Source of the DNA: Mesorhizobium_B sp963522145
GTDB lineage: Bacteria > Pseudomonadota > Alphaproteobacteria > Rhizobiales > Rhizobiaceae
NCBI GenBank assembly: GCA_963522145.1
Contig: CAUQXI010000018.1
Span: 10,486 to 74,485, forward strand
DNA: 64,000 nucleotides
Direction of reading: 5' to 3'
Position numbers and translations under genes: made by a program. Under the pieces are notes generated by a model. That model saw nothing but the letters and a program-made list of their open reading frames with translations. It did no database searches and was not told where the DNA came from. Below, piece by piece: positions 44,264 through 53,041 of this stretch; positions within the stretch are counted from its first letter, which is position 1, and every line of letters starts with the position of its first letter.

Positions 44264-44361
44264 CCTTTGAACGGGGCGGACTTCTGGCATATCGGGCGGG
44301 AGGGTGCAAGGTGATATGATGGGGTTTGCGGCCGTGGCTCGCGCCGCATCGGGGTGAGCGG

Positions 44362-44613
44362 ATGGTGGACAAGAAACCGGGTGGAAGCGAGGCAACGCGG
44401 AAGGCGCGGCTGGCGGAGGAGCTGCGGGCCAATCTGGCGCGGCGCAAGGGGCAGGCGCGGGCACGGCGCGAGGGTGCGGCGGATCAGCGGCCGGATGGGC
44501 TGGGTGTCGGAAGGCCCGAGGTCGCGCAGAAAACCTCAGGGATGGACGCGCAAGAAGCGGTGAGCGAGGAGCCCGGTACCGTGCAACTGGAAACCGATAA
44601 GCTCGTCTCCTAG
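44362..44613 (+). CDS. Small basic protein, copy 1 of a tandem duplication
   Basis: An 83-residue protein: MVDKKPGGSEATRKARLAEE then an Arg/Lys/Ala-rich helix LRANLARRKGQARARREGAA and an acidic C-terminus with TDKLVS. The helix resembles short basic proteins seen near murA in other rhizobia (recollection), with unknown function. GGGGTGAGCGG lies before the ATG. Its second half and stop codon are repeated 244 bp downstream. Confidence 0.6.
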   Translation: MVDKKPGGSEATRKARLAEELRANLARRKGQARARREGAADQRPDGLGVGRPEVAQKTSGMDAQEAVSEEPGTVQLETDKLVS

Positions 44614-44876
44614 CAATCAAGAGCCAGAGTGAGAGGCGGCGCGGAAGGCGCGGCTGGCGGAGGAGTTGCGGGCCAATCTGGCGCGCCGCAAGGGGCAGGC
44701 GCGGGCGCGGCGCGAGGGTGCGGCGGATCAGCGGCCGGATAGGCTGGGGATCAGGGCGCACGCGACCGCGTCGGGAAGTAGTGGAATGAGCACGGAGGAG
44801 ATCCGCGGCGAGGAGTCGGGCACCGGCTTGCTGAAAAGCGATAAGTTCGGCTGCTAACAATCAAGAGGCAGAGTGA
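44389..44876 (+). repeat. Tandem direct duplication, period exactly 244 bp
   Basis: 44389-44632 and 44633-44876 are head-to-tail copies with identical spacing of every recognisable element: GAGGC at the start, GCGCGGCTGGCGGAGGAG, the stop codon and CAATCAAGAG-CAGAGTGA at the end. The first about 115 bp are nearly identical; the next about 100 bp are diverged but keep length. The unit starts 27 nt into copy 1 of the small basic gene. Confidence 0.9.
44633..44857 (+). pseudogene. Second copy of the small basic-protein gene, lacking its start
   Basis: After an in-frame TGA the frame reads EAARKARLAEELRANLARRK and continues like copy 1 to GTGLLKSDKFGC and a stop at the equivalent place. The first nine codons and the ATG of copy 1 are missing; only a TTG at 44666 could serve as start. 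The reading frame has been preserved despite divergence in the C-terminal half, which suggests possible translation by re-initiation rather than simple decay. Confidence 0.55.
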
Positions 44877-45095
44877 CGGTCAGCGGGCGACAGGCAGAGC
44901 CGCGCCGCGACGGGCAACGCGCCTCCACGCGCGAAGCGCGGCAAGCGTGCCACGGATGCGGGGTGAAATCATGCGCGGGAGGCGGGCGGGCTTTTAATTT
45001 CGCCACATGTTGAGGTAAGGGGCGCGTTTGGTTTTCCGCGCCTGAGGTTTCCAGCTCCGCGCGGGCATTGTTTTTCTCGCGCGAGGTTTCCAGTC
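44877..45095. other. Leader region before murA
   Basis: About 220 bp of GC-rich DNA with no plausible gene. Short repeated pieces such as TTTCCAG (45047 and 45087 area) and GGCGCGTTTGGTTTTCCGCGC occur, and the murA promoter must lie here or upstream of the small basic gene. Confidence 0.4.
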
Positions 45096-46385
45096 ATGGA
45101 CCGCATCAGAATCGTCGGCGGCAACGCGCTTTCGGGCACGATCCCCATTTCGGGCGCGAAGAATGCCGCCCTGCCCCTGATGATCGCCTCGCTGCTGACA
45201 GACGACACGCTGACGCTGGAAAACGTGCCGCATCTGGCCGATGTCGAGCAGCTGATCCGCATCCTCGGCAATCACGGCGTCGATTATTCGGTGAATGGCC
45301 GGCGCGAGCGCCAGCAGGGCGGGCACGGGCGCACCATCCATTTCACCGCGCGCCGCATCGTGGACACCACCGCGCCTTACGAGCTCGTGTCCAAGATGCG
45401 CGCGAGCTTCTGGGTGATCGGCCCGCTTCTTGCCCGCATGGGCGAGGCGCGCGTGTCGCTGCCGGGCGGCTGCGCCATCGGCACGCGGCCGGTGGACCTT
45501 TTCATCGACGGGTTGCGGGCGCTGGGCGCCGAGATCGAGATCGAGAGCGGCTATGCGGTGGCGAAGGCCAAAGGCGGGCTCAAGGGCGCGCGCTTCGTTT
45601 TCCCCAAAGTGTCGGTCGGCGCGACCCATGTGCTGATGATGGCGGCCTCGCTCGCCAAGGGCGAGACCGTGCTGGAAAACGCTGCGCGCGAGCCGGAAGT
45701 GGTGAACCTCGCCGACTGCCTCAACGCGATGGGCGCGAAGGTGACGGGTGCCGGCACCGCGACGATCCGCATCGAGGGTGTCGATACGCTGCGCGGCGCG
45801 CGCGTGCCCGTGATCCCTGACCGGATCGAGACGGGCACCTATGCGATGGCGGTGGCGATGACGGGCGGCGACGTGGTGCTGGAGGGCGCGCGCGCCGACC
45901 TGCTCGACACCGCTCTCGACGTGCTGCGCCAGACGGGCGCGGAGATCACGGCGCTTAACCACGGCATCCGCGTTTATCGCAACGGCGCAGGCATTTCGCC
46001 GGTGGACATCACGACGGAGCCGTTCCCCGGCTTCCCGACCGACCTCCAGGCGCAGTTCATGGGGCTGATGACCATGGCGCGGGGCCGCTCGCATATCACC
46101 GAAACGATCTTCGAGAACCGCTTCATGCATGTGAGCGAACTCGCGCGTCTCGGCGCGCAGATTTCGCTCAACGGGCAGACGGCGCTGGTGGAAGGTGTTT
46201 CGAGGCTCAAGGGCGCGCCCGTGATGGCGACAGACCTGCGCGCCTCCGTGTCGCTGGTGATCGCGGGGTTGGCGGCGGAAGGGGAAACGCTGGTCAACCG
46301 CGTTTATCATCTCGATCGCGGCTTCGAGCGGCTGGAAGAAAAGCTCGTCGCCTGCGGCGCGGAGGTGGAGCGCATTTCGGGCTGA
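45096..46385 (+). CDS. murA: UDP-N-acetylglucosamine 1-carboxyvinyltransferase
   Basis: A 429-residue EPSP-synthase-fold enzyme that adds enolpyruvate to UDP-GlcNAc, first committed step of peptidoglycan synthesis. SGAKNAALPLMIASLLTDD opens domain I, SKMRASFWVIGPLLARMG follows, and the catalytic Cys lies in LPGGCAIGTRPVDLFIDGL (residue 126, equivalent to E. coli Cys115), so fosfomycin sensitivity is expected. FPTDLQAQFMGLM and ENRFMHVSELARLGA are typical. ATG at 45096. The next genes are DUF2948 and hisD, a conserved order. Confidence 0.95.
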   Translation: MDRIRIVGGNALSGTIPISGAKNAALPLMIASLLTDDTLTLENVPHLADVEQLIRILGNHGVDYSVNGRRERQQGGHGRTIHFTARRIVDTTAPYELVSKMRASFWVIGPLLARMGEARVSLPGGCAIGTRPVDLFIDGLRALGAEIEIESGYAVAKAKGGLKGARFVFPKVSVGATHVLMMAASLAKGETVLENAAREPEVVNLADCLNAMGAKVTGAGTATIRIEGVDTLRGARVPVIPDRIETGTYAMAVAMTGGDVVLEGARADLLDTALDVLRQTGAEITALNHGIRVYRNGAGISPVDITTEPFPGFPTDLQAQFMGLMTMARGRSHITETIFENRFMHVSELARLGAQISLNGQTALVEGVSRLKGAPVMATDLRASVSLVIAGLAAEGETLVNRVYHLDRGFERLEEKLVACGAEVERISG

Positions 46386-46525
46386 GAGCACGCGCGAGGC
46401 TCTCTCCGCGGGCTTTGCGCACAGGCCGGGTGTTTCCTGAAAGAAATGCGCTACCTCTCGGCTCGTGTTCCTTACACCAACCGATTTTGCCTCGGGGAAC
46501 CGCGAAAAGGCTTGGAGTTCTTGCC

Positions 46526-46963
46526 ATGACGCCGCTCAAGCTCGCAGCGCTCGACACCGATGACCTTTCCGTCATGTCGGCGCATCTGCAGGATGCCGTC
46601 TTGAAGGTGTCCGACATCGACTACATGCCCCAGCGCAAGGAGTTCGCGCTTGCGGTGAACCGCTTCGCCTGGGAGGCGCGCGGCGGCTCGTTCTTCCGCC
46701 GGCAGCATCAAAGGCGGCGCGCCGTGCTGCAATTCGCGCGGGTGAACGCGGTGCGCACCACAGGCATCGATCGGGCAAAGGGAGAGGACGTGCTGTCGCT
46801 TCTCGCGGTGCGCTTCAACGGGGGGGAAGCGCCGGCTGGCGCGGTAGAGTTGGTGTTTTCCGGTGGGGCCACGATCCGCATCGAGGTGGAATGCATCGAG
46901 GCGCGGCTGGCCGATCTCGGCAGCGCGTGGGAAACCGCCTCGCGGCCCGCGCACAGGGTATAG
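46526..46963 (+). CDS. DUF2948 family protein
   Basis: A 145-residue protein of alphaproteobacteria. MTPLKLAALDTDDLSVMSAH, LQDAVLKVSDIDYMPQRKEF, ALAVNRFAWE and the C-terminal IRIEVECIEARLADLGSAW are the family pattern. No function is established. It begins after a 140-bp gap from murA and ends 5 bp before hisD. An earlier in-frame start would add 37 residues but the ATG at 46526 is the family start. Confidence 0.88.
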   Translation: MTPLKLAALDTDDLSVMSAHLQDAVLKVSDIDYMPQRKEFALAVNRFAWEARGGSFFRRQHQRRRAVLQFARVNAVRTTGIDRAKGEDVLSLLAVRFNGGEAPAGAVELVFSGGATIRIEVECIEARLADLGSAWETASRPAHRV

Positions 46964-46968
46964 GCGGC

Positions 46969-48261
46969 ATGGCGCAGCGTCTTCATCACAGCGATCCCGG
47001 ATTCGAGCAGGCATTCTCCGCCTTTCTTTCCACCAAGCGCGAGGCGTCTCCGGATGTCGAGCGCGCGGTGCGCGACATCATCGCGGCGGTGCGGGCCGAG
47101 GGCGACACGGCGCTGCTTCGCTTCACGGAAGAGTTCGACCACGCCGACCTTGCCGCGCTCGGCATCAGGGTCGGGGAGGACGAGATCGAGCAAGCGGTCG
47201 CAGCCTGCGATGCTCAAGCGATCGAGGCGCTGGAATTTGCGGCGCGGCGCATCCGCTCGCATCACGAGCGCCAGCGCCCGCAGGATGACCGCTATACGGA
47301 CGGGCTCGGCGTCGAGCTCGGCTCGCGCTGGACGGCGATCGAATCCGTAGGGCTTTATGTTCCGGGCGGCACGGCGAGCTATCCCTCATCCGTGCTGATG
47401 AATGCGATCCCCGCGAGCGTCGCGGGCGTTCCGCGCATCGCGATGGTGGTGCCGGCGCCGTCGGGCCGGATCAATCCGCTGGTGCTGGCCGCGGCCCGCC
47501 TCGGCGGCGTGCACGAGATCTTCCGCGTCGGCGGCGCGCAGGCCGTTGCCGCCCTCGCCTATGGCACAGAAACGATCCGTCCCGTGGCGAAGATCGTCGG
47601 GCCGGGCAATGCCTATGTCGCGGCGGCCAAGCGGCAGGTCTTCGGCGCGGTCGGCATCGACGCGGTGGCGGGGCCTTCCGAGGTGTTGGTGATCGCCGAT
47701 CGCGACAATGATCCCGACTGGATCGCCGCCGACCTGCTCGCTCAGGCCGAGCACGATACGGCCGCGCAGTCGATCCTGATCACCGACGACGAGGGTTTTG
47801 CCCGCGCGGTGGAGCAGGCGGTGGAACGCCAGCTGGCCCGCCTGCCGCGCGGAGAGATCGCGGCGGCGAGCTGGCGCGATTTCGGCGCGGTGATCGTGGT
47901 GGCGCATCTTCAGGACGCCGTGCCGCTCGCCGACCGGATCGCAGCCGAGCATGTGGAACTGGCGGTGGCCGAGCCTGAGATGCTGCTTGCGGAGCTGCGC
48001 AATGCGGGCGCGGTGTTTCTCGGGCGGCATACGCCGGAGGCGATCGGCGACTATGTGGCGGGCTCAAACCATGTTCTGCCCACCGCGCGCTCCGCGCGCT
48101 TCTCGTCGGGCCTGTCCGTGGGGGAATTCGTCAAGCGCACCTCGGTGCTGCGCCTCGACGCGGCTTCGCTTCGGGCTCTGGCCGGCCCGGCCATGGCCCT
48201 GGCCGCGGCTGAAGGGCTTGATGCCCATGCGCGATCGATTGCGGTGCGTCTCAACATCTGA
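46969..48261 (+). CDS. hisD: Histidinol dehydrogenase
   Basis: A 430-residue zinc enzyme oxidising histidinol to histidine in two NAD steps. Motifs: SVGLYVPGGTASYPSSVLMN, RVGGAQAVAALAYGTETI, IVGPGNAYVAAAKRQVFG, DAVAGPSEVLVIAD, LAQAEHDTAAQSILIT and AEHVELAVAEPE (the catalytic Glu-His region), then GSNHVLPT. ATG at 46969 gives MAQRLHHSDPG. It is followed at 8 bp by UPF0262. Confidence 0.95.
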   Translation: MAQRLHHSDPGFEQAFSAFLSTKREASPDVERAVRDIIAAVRAEGDTALLRFTEEFDHADLAALGIRVGEDEIEQAVAACDAQAIEALEFAARRIRSHHERQRPQDDRYTDGLGVELGSRWTAIESVGLYVPGGTASYPSSVLMNAIPASVAGVPRIAMVVPAPSGRINPLVLAAARLGGVHEIFRVGGAQAVAALAYGTETIRPVAKIVGPGNAYVAAAKRQVFGAVGIDAVAGPSEVLVIADRDNDPDWIAADLLAQAEHDTAAQSILITDDEGFARAVEQAVERQLARLPRGEIAAASWRDFGAVIVVAHLQDAVPLADRIAAEHVELAVAEPEMLLAELRNAGAVFLGRHTPEAIGDYVAGSNHVLPTARSARFSSGLSVGEFVKRTSVLRLDAASLRALAGPAMALAAAEGLDAHARSIAVRLNI

Positions 48262-48269
48262 ATGAGCTG

Positions 48270-48755
48270 ATGACCGCTGCTGCCGATCACGCTCGCAGGC
48301 TCGTCGAGATCTCGCTCGACCAAACGATCGGCCGCTCGACCCCGGAGGTCGAGCATGAGCGCGCCGTCGCGATTTTCGATCTGATCGAGGAAAACAGCTT
48401 CTTTCCTGTGGGCGACGATCAGGACGGCCCCTATGCGCTGCGCCTTTCACTGATCGAACACCGAATGGTGTTCGCGATCGCGCGGCCCGGGGGAGAGACG
48501 GTTGCCACCCACATCCTGTCGCTCGGTCCCTTTCGCAGGCTGGTGAAGGATTACCGGATGATCTGCGACAGCTACTATCAGGCGATCCGGCTTGCCTCGC
48601 CCAGCAAGATCCAGGCGATCGACATGGGCAGGCGCGGGCTGCATGACGAAGGCAGTCACCTGCTGATCGAGCGGCTGGGCGGCAAGATCGAGATGGATTT
48701 TCCGACCGCGCGTCGCCTCTTCACCTTGCTCTGCGTGCTGCATTGGCGGGGCTGA
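48270..48755 (+). CDS. UPF0262 family protein
   Basis: A 161-residue protein: RRLVEISLDQTIGRSTPEVE, RAVAIFDLIEENSFFPVGDD, LSLIEHRMVFAIARPGG and VKDYRMICDSYYQAIRLASP are the UPF0262 pattern. The family is confined mostly to alphaproteobacteria and usually follows hisD. Function unknown. The last 13 bp overlap the following phosphatase. Confidence 0.93.
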   Translation: MTAAADHARRLVEISLDQTIGRSTPEVEHERAVAIFDLIEENSFFPVGDDQDGPYALRLSLIEHRMVFAIARPGGETVATHILSLGPFRRLVKDYRMICDSYYQAIRLASPSKIQAIDMGRRGLHDEGSHLLIERLGGKIEMDFPTARRLFTLLCVLHWRG

Positions 48756-49240
48756 CGCTGCCGGGTGACGAAGAGCGGCCTGCGCGGGCGCGCTCGGTGC
48801 TGTTCATGTGCGGGCAGAACGTGGTGCGCTCGCCGCTGGCTGAGACGCTCGCGCGCGCACTCCTGCCGCCCGGCACTTTCGTGTCGTCCGCCGGCGTGCG
48901 CCCGGGCGAGCGCGACCCGTTCGTGGACGCCGTGCTGGCGGAGATCGGACTCGACCTCGGCGAGCACCAGCCGCATACGCTCGACGACCTGGAGGACGAC
49001 TACTTCGACCTGATCGTCACCCTCTCGCCCGAAGCGCACCATGCCGCGCTCGATCTCACGCGCTCGCTCGCCGCCGAGGTGGAGTACTGGCCGACGCCCG
49101 ACCCGACGAGCGCCACGGGCACGCGCGAGCAGATCATGGCAAGCTACCGTGACACGCGAGATCGGCTCCGCAGCCGGATCGCGAGCCGGTTTCCCCCGGT
49201 GGCGAATGAAGAAGCGGCTGACGCGGACGACCGTTCCTGA
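48743..49240 (+). CDS. Low-molecular-weight protein-tyrosine-phosphatase-like protein
   Basis: A 165-residue phosphatase-fold protein. The P-loop is VLFMCGQNVVRSPLAE (Cys23-x5-Arg29, form CxxNxxRS), and the general-acid Asp is likely in EYWPTPDPTSAT. The family order hisD-UPF0262-phosphatase-infA is well conserved. The start is TTG at 48743 overlapping UPF0262; no ATG occurs before the P-loop. The substrate is unknown; arsenate reductase or protein (Tyr/Arg) phosphatase activity is possible. Confidence 0.85.
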   Translation: MAGLTLPGDEERPARARSVLFMCGQNVVRSPLAETLARALLPPGTFVSSAGVRPGERDPFVDAVLAEIGLDLGEHQPHTLDDLEDDYFDLIVTLSPEAHHAALDLTRSLAAEVEYWPTPDPTSATGTREQIMASYRDTRDRLRSRIASRFPPVANEEAADADDRS

Positions 49241-49415
49241 GCAGGCGCCTGCGCCGAGCATCCGATTTTGCCGCGCCCGTGTTCACATCGGGGAAACAAT
49301 CAGGTAGGTTCACCGGTGTTTCAGGGTGCCAGGCGGGGCTTGGGGCCCCGTTTCGTTGTTTGCGCACCCGTAGAAGCTCGCTCTTTCGTGGCGGAGCTCA
49401 AGTCAAAGGACGAGA

Positions 49416-49634
49416 ATGCCGAAGGAAGAAGTCCTGGAATTTCCAGGCATCGTGACCGAACTGCTGCCCAATGCCATGTTCCGCGTCAAGCTCGAGAACG
49501 AGCACGAGATCGTTGCCCATACCGCCGGCCGCATGCGCAAGAACCGCATCCGCGTGCTGACGGGCGACAAGGTGCTCGTGGAGATGACACCCTATGACCT
49601 GACCAAGGGCCGGATCACCTATCGCTTCAAGTAA
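49416..49634 (+). CDS. infA: Translation initiation factor IF-1
   Basis: A 72-residue S1/OB-fold protein: MPKEEVLEFPGIVTELLPNA, MFRVKLENEHEIVAHTAGRM, RKNRIRVLTGDKVLVEMTPY and KGRITYRFK cover the whole of IF-1. AAGGACGAGA precedes the ATG. It binds the 30S A site during initiation. Confidence 0.97.
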   Translation: MPKEEVLEFPGIVTELLPNAMFRVKLENEHEIVAHTAGRMRKNRIRVLTGDKVLVEMTPYDLTKGRITYRFK

Positions 49635-49722
49635 GCGCGTTTCGTTGCGGGCGTGCGGCTGAAAGGCGTCGAGGGATTTCTCCCGGCCCGTGGTTCTACT
49701 TCCTGTTCGAGCCGATTTCGCC

Positions 49723-50346
49723 ATGACCGAACCCCATCCGCTCGTGCTTGCTTCCGGCTCGCCGCGCCGCATTGAGCTTCTCGCCCAGGCCGGCATCGCG
49801 CCGGATCGGCTCTTTCCTGCCGACCTGGATGAGACGCCGCAGCGGGCGGAACATCCGCGCTCGCTCGCCAAGCGATTGTCACGAGCAAAGGCGGAAAAGG
49901 CCGACGAGGCGCTGCGCCGCGAGCCCGGCCTCGAACGGGCCTTCATCATCGCCGCCGACACGGTTGTCGCGGTCGGTCGTCGTATCCTGCCCAAGCCGGA
50001 TTATTCCGAGGAAGCCGCCAACTGCCTCGGCCTGCTGTCGGGCCGTTCGCATCGCGTTTATTCGGGTGTCTGCCTCATCGCGCCCGGCAACAAGCTGCGC
50101 CAGCGGCTGGTGGAAACGCGCGTCCGCTTCAAGCGCTTGTCGACGCGCGAGATCGAGGATTACATCGCGTCCGGCGAGTGGCGCGGCAAGGCCGGCGGCT
50201 ATGCCGTGCAGGGCATCGCCGGCAGCTTCGTGGTGAAGCTCGTGGGGTCCTACACCAATGTGGTGGGCCTGCCGCTTTACGAAACGATGCAGCTGCTGGA
50301 CGGCGAGGGATTTCCGGTGCGCGGCGGCTGGATTCCCGGCGCATGA
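49723..50346 (+). CDS. maf: Maf-like nucleoside triphosphate pyrophosphatase
   Basis: A 207-residue Maf protein: LVLASGSPRRIELLAQAGI at the start, the conserved FIIAADTVVAVGRRILPKP, LLSGRSHRVYSGVCLI and GKAGGYAVQGIAGSFV. It hydrolyses dTTP/UTP or modified nucleotides, preventing their incorporation. ATG at 49723; the frame from 49690 is an extension. It overlaps yacG by ATGA. Confidence 0.93.
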   Translation: MTEPHPLVLASGSPRRIELLAQAGIAPDRLFPADLDETPQRAEHPRSLAKRLSRAKAEKADEALRREPGLERAFIIAADTVVAVGRRILPKPDYSEEAANCLGLLSGRSHRVYSGVCLIAPGNKLRQRLVETRVRFKRLSTREIEDYIASGEWRGKAGGYAVQGIAGSFVVKLVGSYTNVVGLPLYETMQLLDGEGFPVRGGWIPGA

Positions 50347-50588
50347 CAACGACCGCCCCTCCCCCGGGCGTGCCGCCGCCCAATGTCACGCACTTGCGTC
50401 CGCGCCGGCCCTGCCCGGAATGCGGCCAGCCGTCGAGCCGTGAGCACTATCCCTTCTGCTCGAACCGCTGCAAGGACGTCGACCTGAACCGCTGGCTTTC
50501 GGGTGTGTATGTGATCCCCGGAACGATTGACGAGGATGATGGGGAAGGCTCCGCGCAGATGCCGCAGGAGACGGATTCCGAGGGCTGA
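50343..50588 (+). CDS. yacG: DNA gyrase inhibitor YacG
   Basis: An 81-residue zinc-finger protein. The four ligands are Cys24, Cys27, Cys39 and Cys43 in CPECG and FCSNRCKDVDLNRWLSG. The N-terminal Pro-rich stretch and acidic tail are variable. YacG binds GyrB and inhibits gyrase in E. coli. It overlaps maf and ends the conserved block. Confidence 0.93.
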   Translation: MTTTAPPPGVPPPNVTHLRPRRPCPECGQPSSREHYPFCSNRCKDVDLNRWLSGVYVIPGTIDEDDGEGSAQMPQETDSEG

Positions 50589-50740
50589 TCAAGGGGTTCG
50601 CGCGAGGGCGCGCGGAAAGAAGACGGCACCCCGTTCAACACGCTGGACACCATTCGAACGCATGCTATAACCCCGCCCGTTTCCGGCAGCCGTCTAGCGG
50701 TTCCCGGTCCCGCCGGCCTCCTTGGGATGCCGGCTGGAAT

Positions 50741-50816
50741 GCCCAGGTAGCTCAGTTGGTAGAGCATGCGACTGAAAATCGCAGTGTCGGTGGTTCGATT
50801 CCGCCCCTGGGCACCA
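50741..50816 (+). tRNA. tRNA-Phe (anticodon GAA)
   Basis: A 76-nt cloverleaf with encoded CCA: acceptor GCCCAGG/CCTGGGC, D-arm GCTCAGTTGGTAGAGC, anticodon loop CTGAAAA (GAA) and T-arm GGTGGTTCGATTCCGCC. It follows yacG at 150 bp, as in relatives. Confidence 0.96.
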
Positions 50817-50901
50817 AGCACCCTTCAAGTGCTTGATAGCGAATAAGTTTCAGTGAACTTCCCTGTAGTGAGACTTGAGGAGGCTTGCTCATGCGGCTCT
50901 A

Positions 50902-51783
50902 TCATGCGCGGCGACTGAGCTGCTTTTCAAGCCAGAGGCTGTAGCGGGCGCCGGAAAAGCAAAAAGCAAAATAAACGAGCGCCACCAGGCTGTAGGCTTC
51001 GTCGTAGAAGCCCAGCCATTTCGGGTCGGTCGCGGCGGTGCGGGCGGCGTTCAGGAGGTCGAAGATGCCGATCACGGCCAGCAGCGAGGTGGCGAGCAGA
51101 AACCCGATGGCGAGATTGACGATGCCAGGGATCACCACGCGCAAGGCCTGCGGCAGCACGATCAGCTTAACCGTGCGCCAATAGCCGAGCCCCAGGGCGG
51201 TGGCGGCCTCCTCCTGACCACGCGGAATGGTCTGAAGCCCCGCGCGGATCACCTCGGCGAGATAGGACGACCAGAACAGTGTGATCATGATCATCGCGCG
51301 GATCGTCTTGTCGAGGAACGCGCCGCCCGGCAGGGCCATGGGCAGGATCAGCATCGCAACGTACAGGATCGCCACCATGGGCGTGGCCCGCATGCATTCG
51401 ATGAAAGCAACAGCGACCGCGCGGAGAAGGCCAAGCGAGGAGCGCCTCGCGAGCGCCAGGAGCAGAGCGAGGGGGAAAGCGGCCGAGAAGCACGTCACCC
51501 AGACGAACAGCGTGACCGGCAGACCGCCCCACTGATTGGTGGAAACAGGCGTCGGCAGCATCGCGCCGGACAAGAGCACCCAGCAGGAGAGGATCATTAC
51601 CGGTCATAGGAGGAGCAACCGGGCGTTCCACAATCGCTGCCACAGCGACAGCGCCACGAGGCCTAAGATCAGGGCGACGACCAGCGCGGGACGCCACTGC
51701 AGGTCTTGAGGATAGAAGGCGAAAAGGATGAAGCGCAGCTTTTCTCCGATGAAAGCCCAGCACGCGCCGGAAGAAACTAGTGT
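50902..51783 (-). pseudogene. aapM: Truncated amino-acid ABC transporter permease (AapM-like) with internal stop
   Basis: Downstream of an in-frame TGA at 51606-51604 the frame encodes a permease domain (231 residues from 51597) with six hydrophobic segments and EEAATALGLGYWRTVKLIVLP. Upstream of that TGA the same frame gives SGACWAFIGEKLRFILF and YPQDLQWRPALVVALILG, which match the middle of AapM-type general amino-acid permeases (near residue 110 of about 390). The first about 110 residues are absent and an in-frame TAG (51786) bounds it. No partner ABC genes remain nearby. The surviving C-terminal domain could still be made from ATG 51597. Confidence 0.75.
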
Positions 51784-52030
51784 CTAACTGTGCGGCATCG
51801 AACAGGAAGCCATTTGCGAATGACGTATGCTGGCCGGAGTCCCATTCCGGTGGATGGATGATAAAAGGGGATGTCCTGCTTCAGGCGTAGCGCTGTGGCA
51901 GCAGCTCGTTGCGTTCGAGATGATGGCTGCAGCGCAGGCAATCGCTCTCGGCAGCTGCGAACTCGTGATAGGTTCCGCCGGGAGCCGGCGTGCGGTCGCC
52001 GGCCTCCGCCAGACTGGGCCATCGCCGTCA
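51784..52030. other. Gap between the aapM remnant and a LysR gene
   Basis: About 250 bp with no supported gene. It lies where the aapM 5' end is missing, so it probably contains the rearrangement junction. No terminal inverted repeats, IS end or tRNA fragment were recognised. Confidence 0.45.
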
Positions 52031-52951
52031 TCAGAGATGCGCCCAAGTCGTTTCGTTCAACCTGTTCAATCGCTCGATAAGCGTATTCTTGAACTCGCCT
52101 TCCAGTCGCGAAAGCGGACGAATTGACGGGTAGACCACACTGATCTTCAGATCGACCTGCGGCTCGAACGGTCGGAAGACGATCCTGCGATCCTTTTTCC
52201 GGTAGATATGATAATTCTCGATGTTGATCGCATCGACGATCCCGATCAGATCGCCATTCTCGATCAGGTGGAATTGGGGGACGAAGAGATCACTTTGAAA
52301 TTTCACGCGCATGCTGGACTCGGCATCGCGGAATATCTTTTGTATGTCGCCGAAGACCGGATGATCGGAGACAATCAAGGCAAGAGCTTCTTCCGAAAGA
52401 TCCTTTGGTGTGATGAGGGTCTTTCCAGCGAGACGATGGTTTACCGGGATCGCGCAATGGCAGCGCACGCTGATCCTTTCCATCGCCAGGAACGGGTTCG
52501 TTTCATAAACCTCCACCAGGCCGATCCCGGATTGATGGTTCGATATCCAGTTCATGATGCTGGAACTGTTCCAGGACAGCAGCGATGCGTTGATATCGCT
52601 GTCACCGGGCACGAACTCGCGTATCAGACTGGGCAGAAAGAACAGTGACGGTCCGGGAATGCTGAGTATCCTGAGGTCCCCGACACGCATGTTGCCGTAG
52701 TCTTTTAGAAATCGTGTCGCCTCGTTCAACTGGTTCATGATCGAGTTCGCCACATTCCGCAGGTAGAATGCTTCCGGTGTCGGGTTGAGCCGCCCTTTCG
52801 AACGTTCGAAAAGCGTGACGCCGACGTCGTTCTCGATGCTCCTGATCGTCTTGCTGATCGCTGGCTGCGTGACGCCGATCTCATCGGCGGCCCTTGAGAT
52901 CAAACCGCTTTCCATGACGGCAATGAAGGCTCTCAGTTTCCGAACGTCCAT
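52031..52951 (-). CDS. LysR-family regulator of the adjacent ABC/hydrolase cluster
   Basis: A 306-residue regulator: winged helix MDVRKLRAFIAVMESGLISR and VTQPAISKTIRSIENDVGVT (1-65) and a substrate-binding domain (about 95-300) with LRILSIPGPSLFFLPSLIRE. GGGGTGAGG before the ATG at 52951 fixes the start. GC content is visibly lower than the chromosome average. It is divergent from the ATPase gene, with a dyad in the short gap, so it probably controls that operon. The effector is unknown, presumably the transported compound. Confidence 0.88.
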   Translation of the reverse strand: MDVRKLRAFIAVMESGLISRAADEIGVTQPAISKTIRSIENDVGVTLFERSKGRLNPTPEAFYLRNVANSIMNQLNEATRFLKDYGNMRVGDLRILSIPGPSLFFLPSLIREFVPGDSDINASLLSWNSSSIMNWISNHQSGIGLVEVYETNPFLAMERISVRCHCAIPVNHRLAGKTLITPKDLSEEALALIVSDHPVFGDIQKIFRDAESSMRVKFQSDLFVPQFHLIENGDLIGIVDAINIENYHIYRKKDRRIVFRPFEPQVDLKISVVYPSIRPLSRLEGEFKNTLIERLNRLNETTWAHL

Positions 52952-52966
52952 CGCGAGCCTCACCCC

Positions 52967-52993
52967 ATTCCATCAGGTTATGTAACCAGGAAT
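52967..52993. promoter_or_regulatory. Candidate LysR operator in the divergent promoter
   Basis: GGTTA-TG-TAACC (52976-52987) is nested between ATTCC (52967) and GGAAT (52993), forming an extended imperfect dyad in the gap between the regulator and the ATPase gene. LysR proteins bind such T-N11-A dyads. An ATP-binding start at 52997 would put this inside the leader, so the start at 53042 is preferred. Confidence 0.45.
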
Positions 52994-53041
52994 AATATGA
53001 AATGGACGACCTCGCCACCTTGCCATAAAGTTTCTCCGGCA

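Noticed and set aside
51827..52126. 99-codon + strand frame between the aapM remnant and the LysR gene
   Set aside because: It overlaps the real LysR gene on the other strand, has no ribosome site and no recognisable features.
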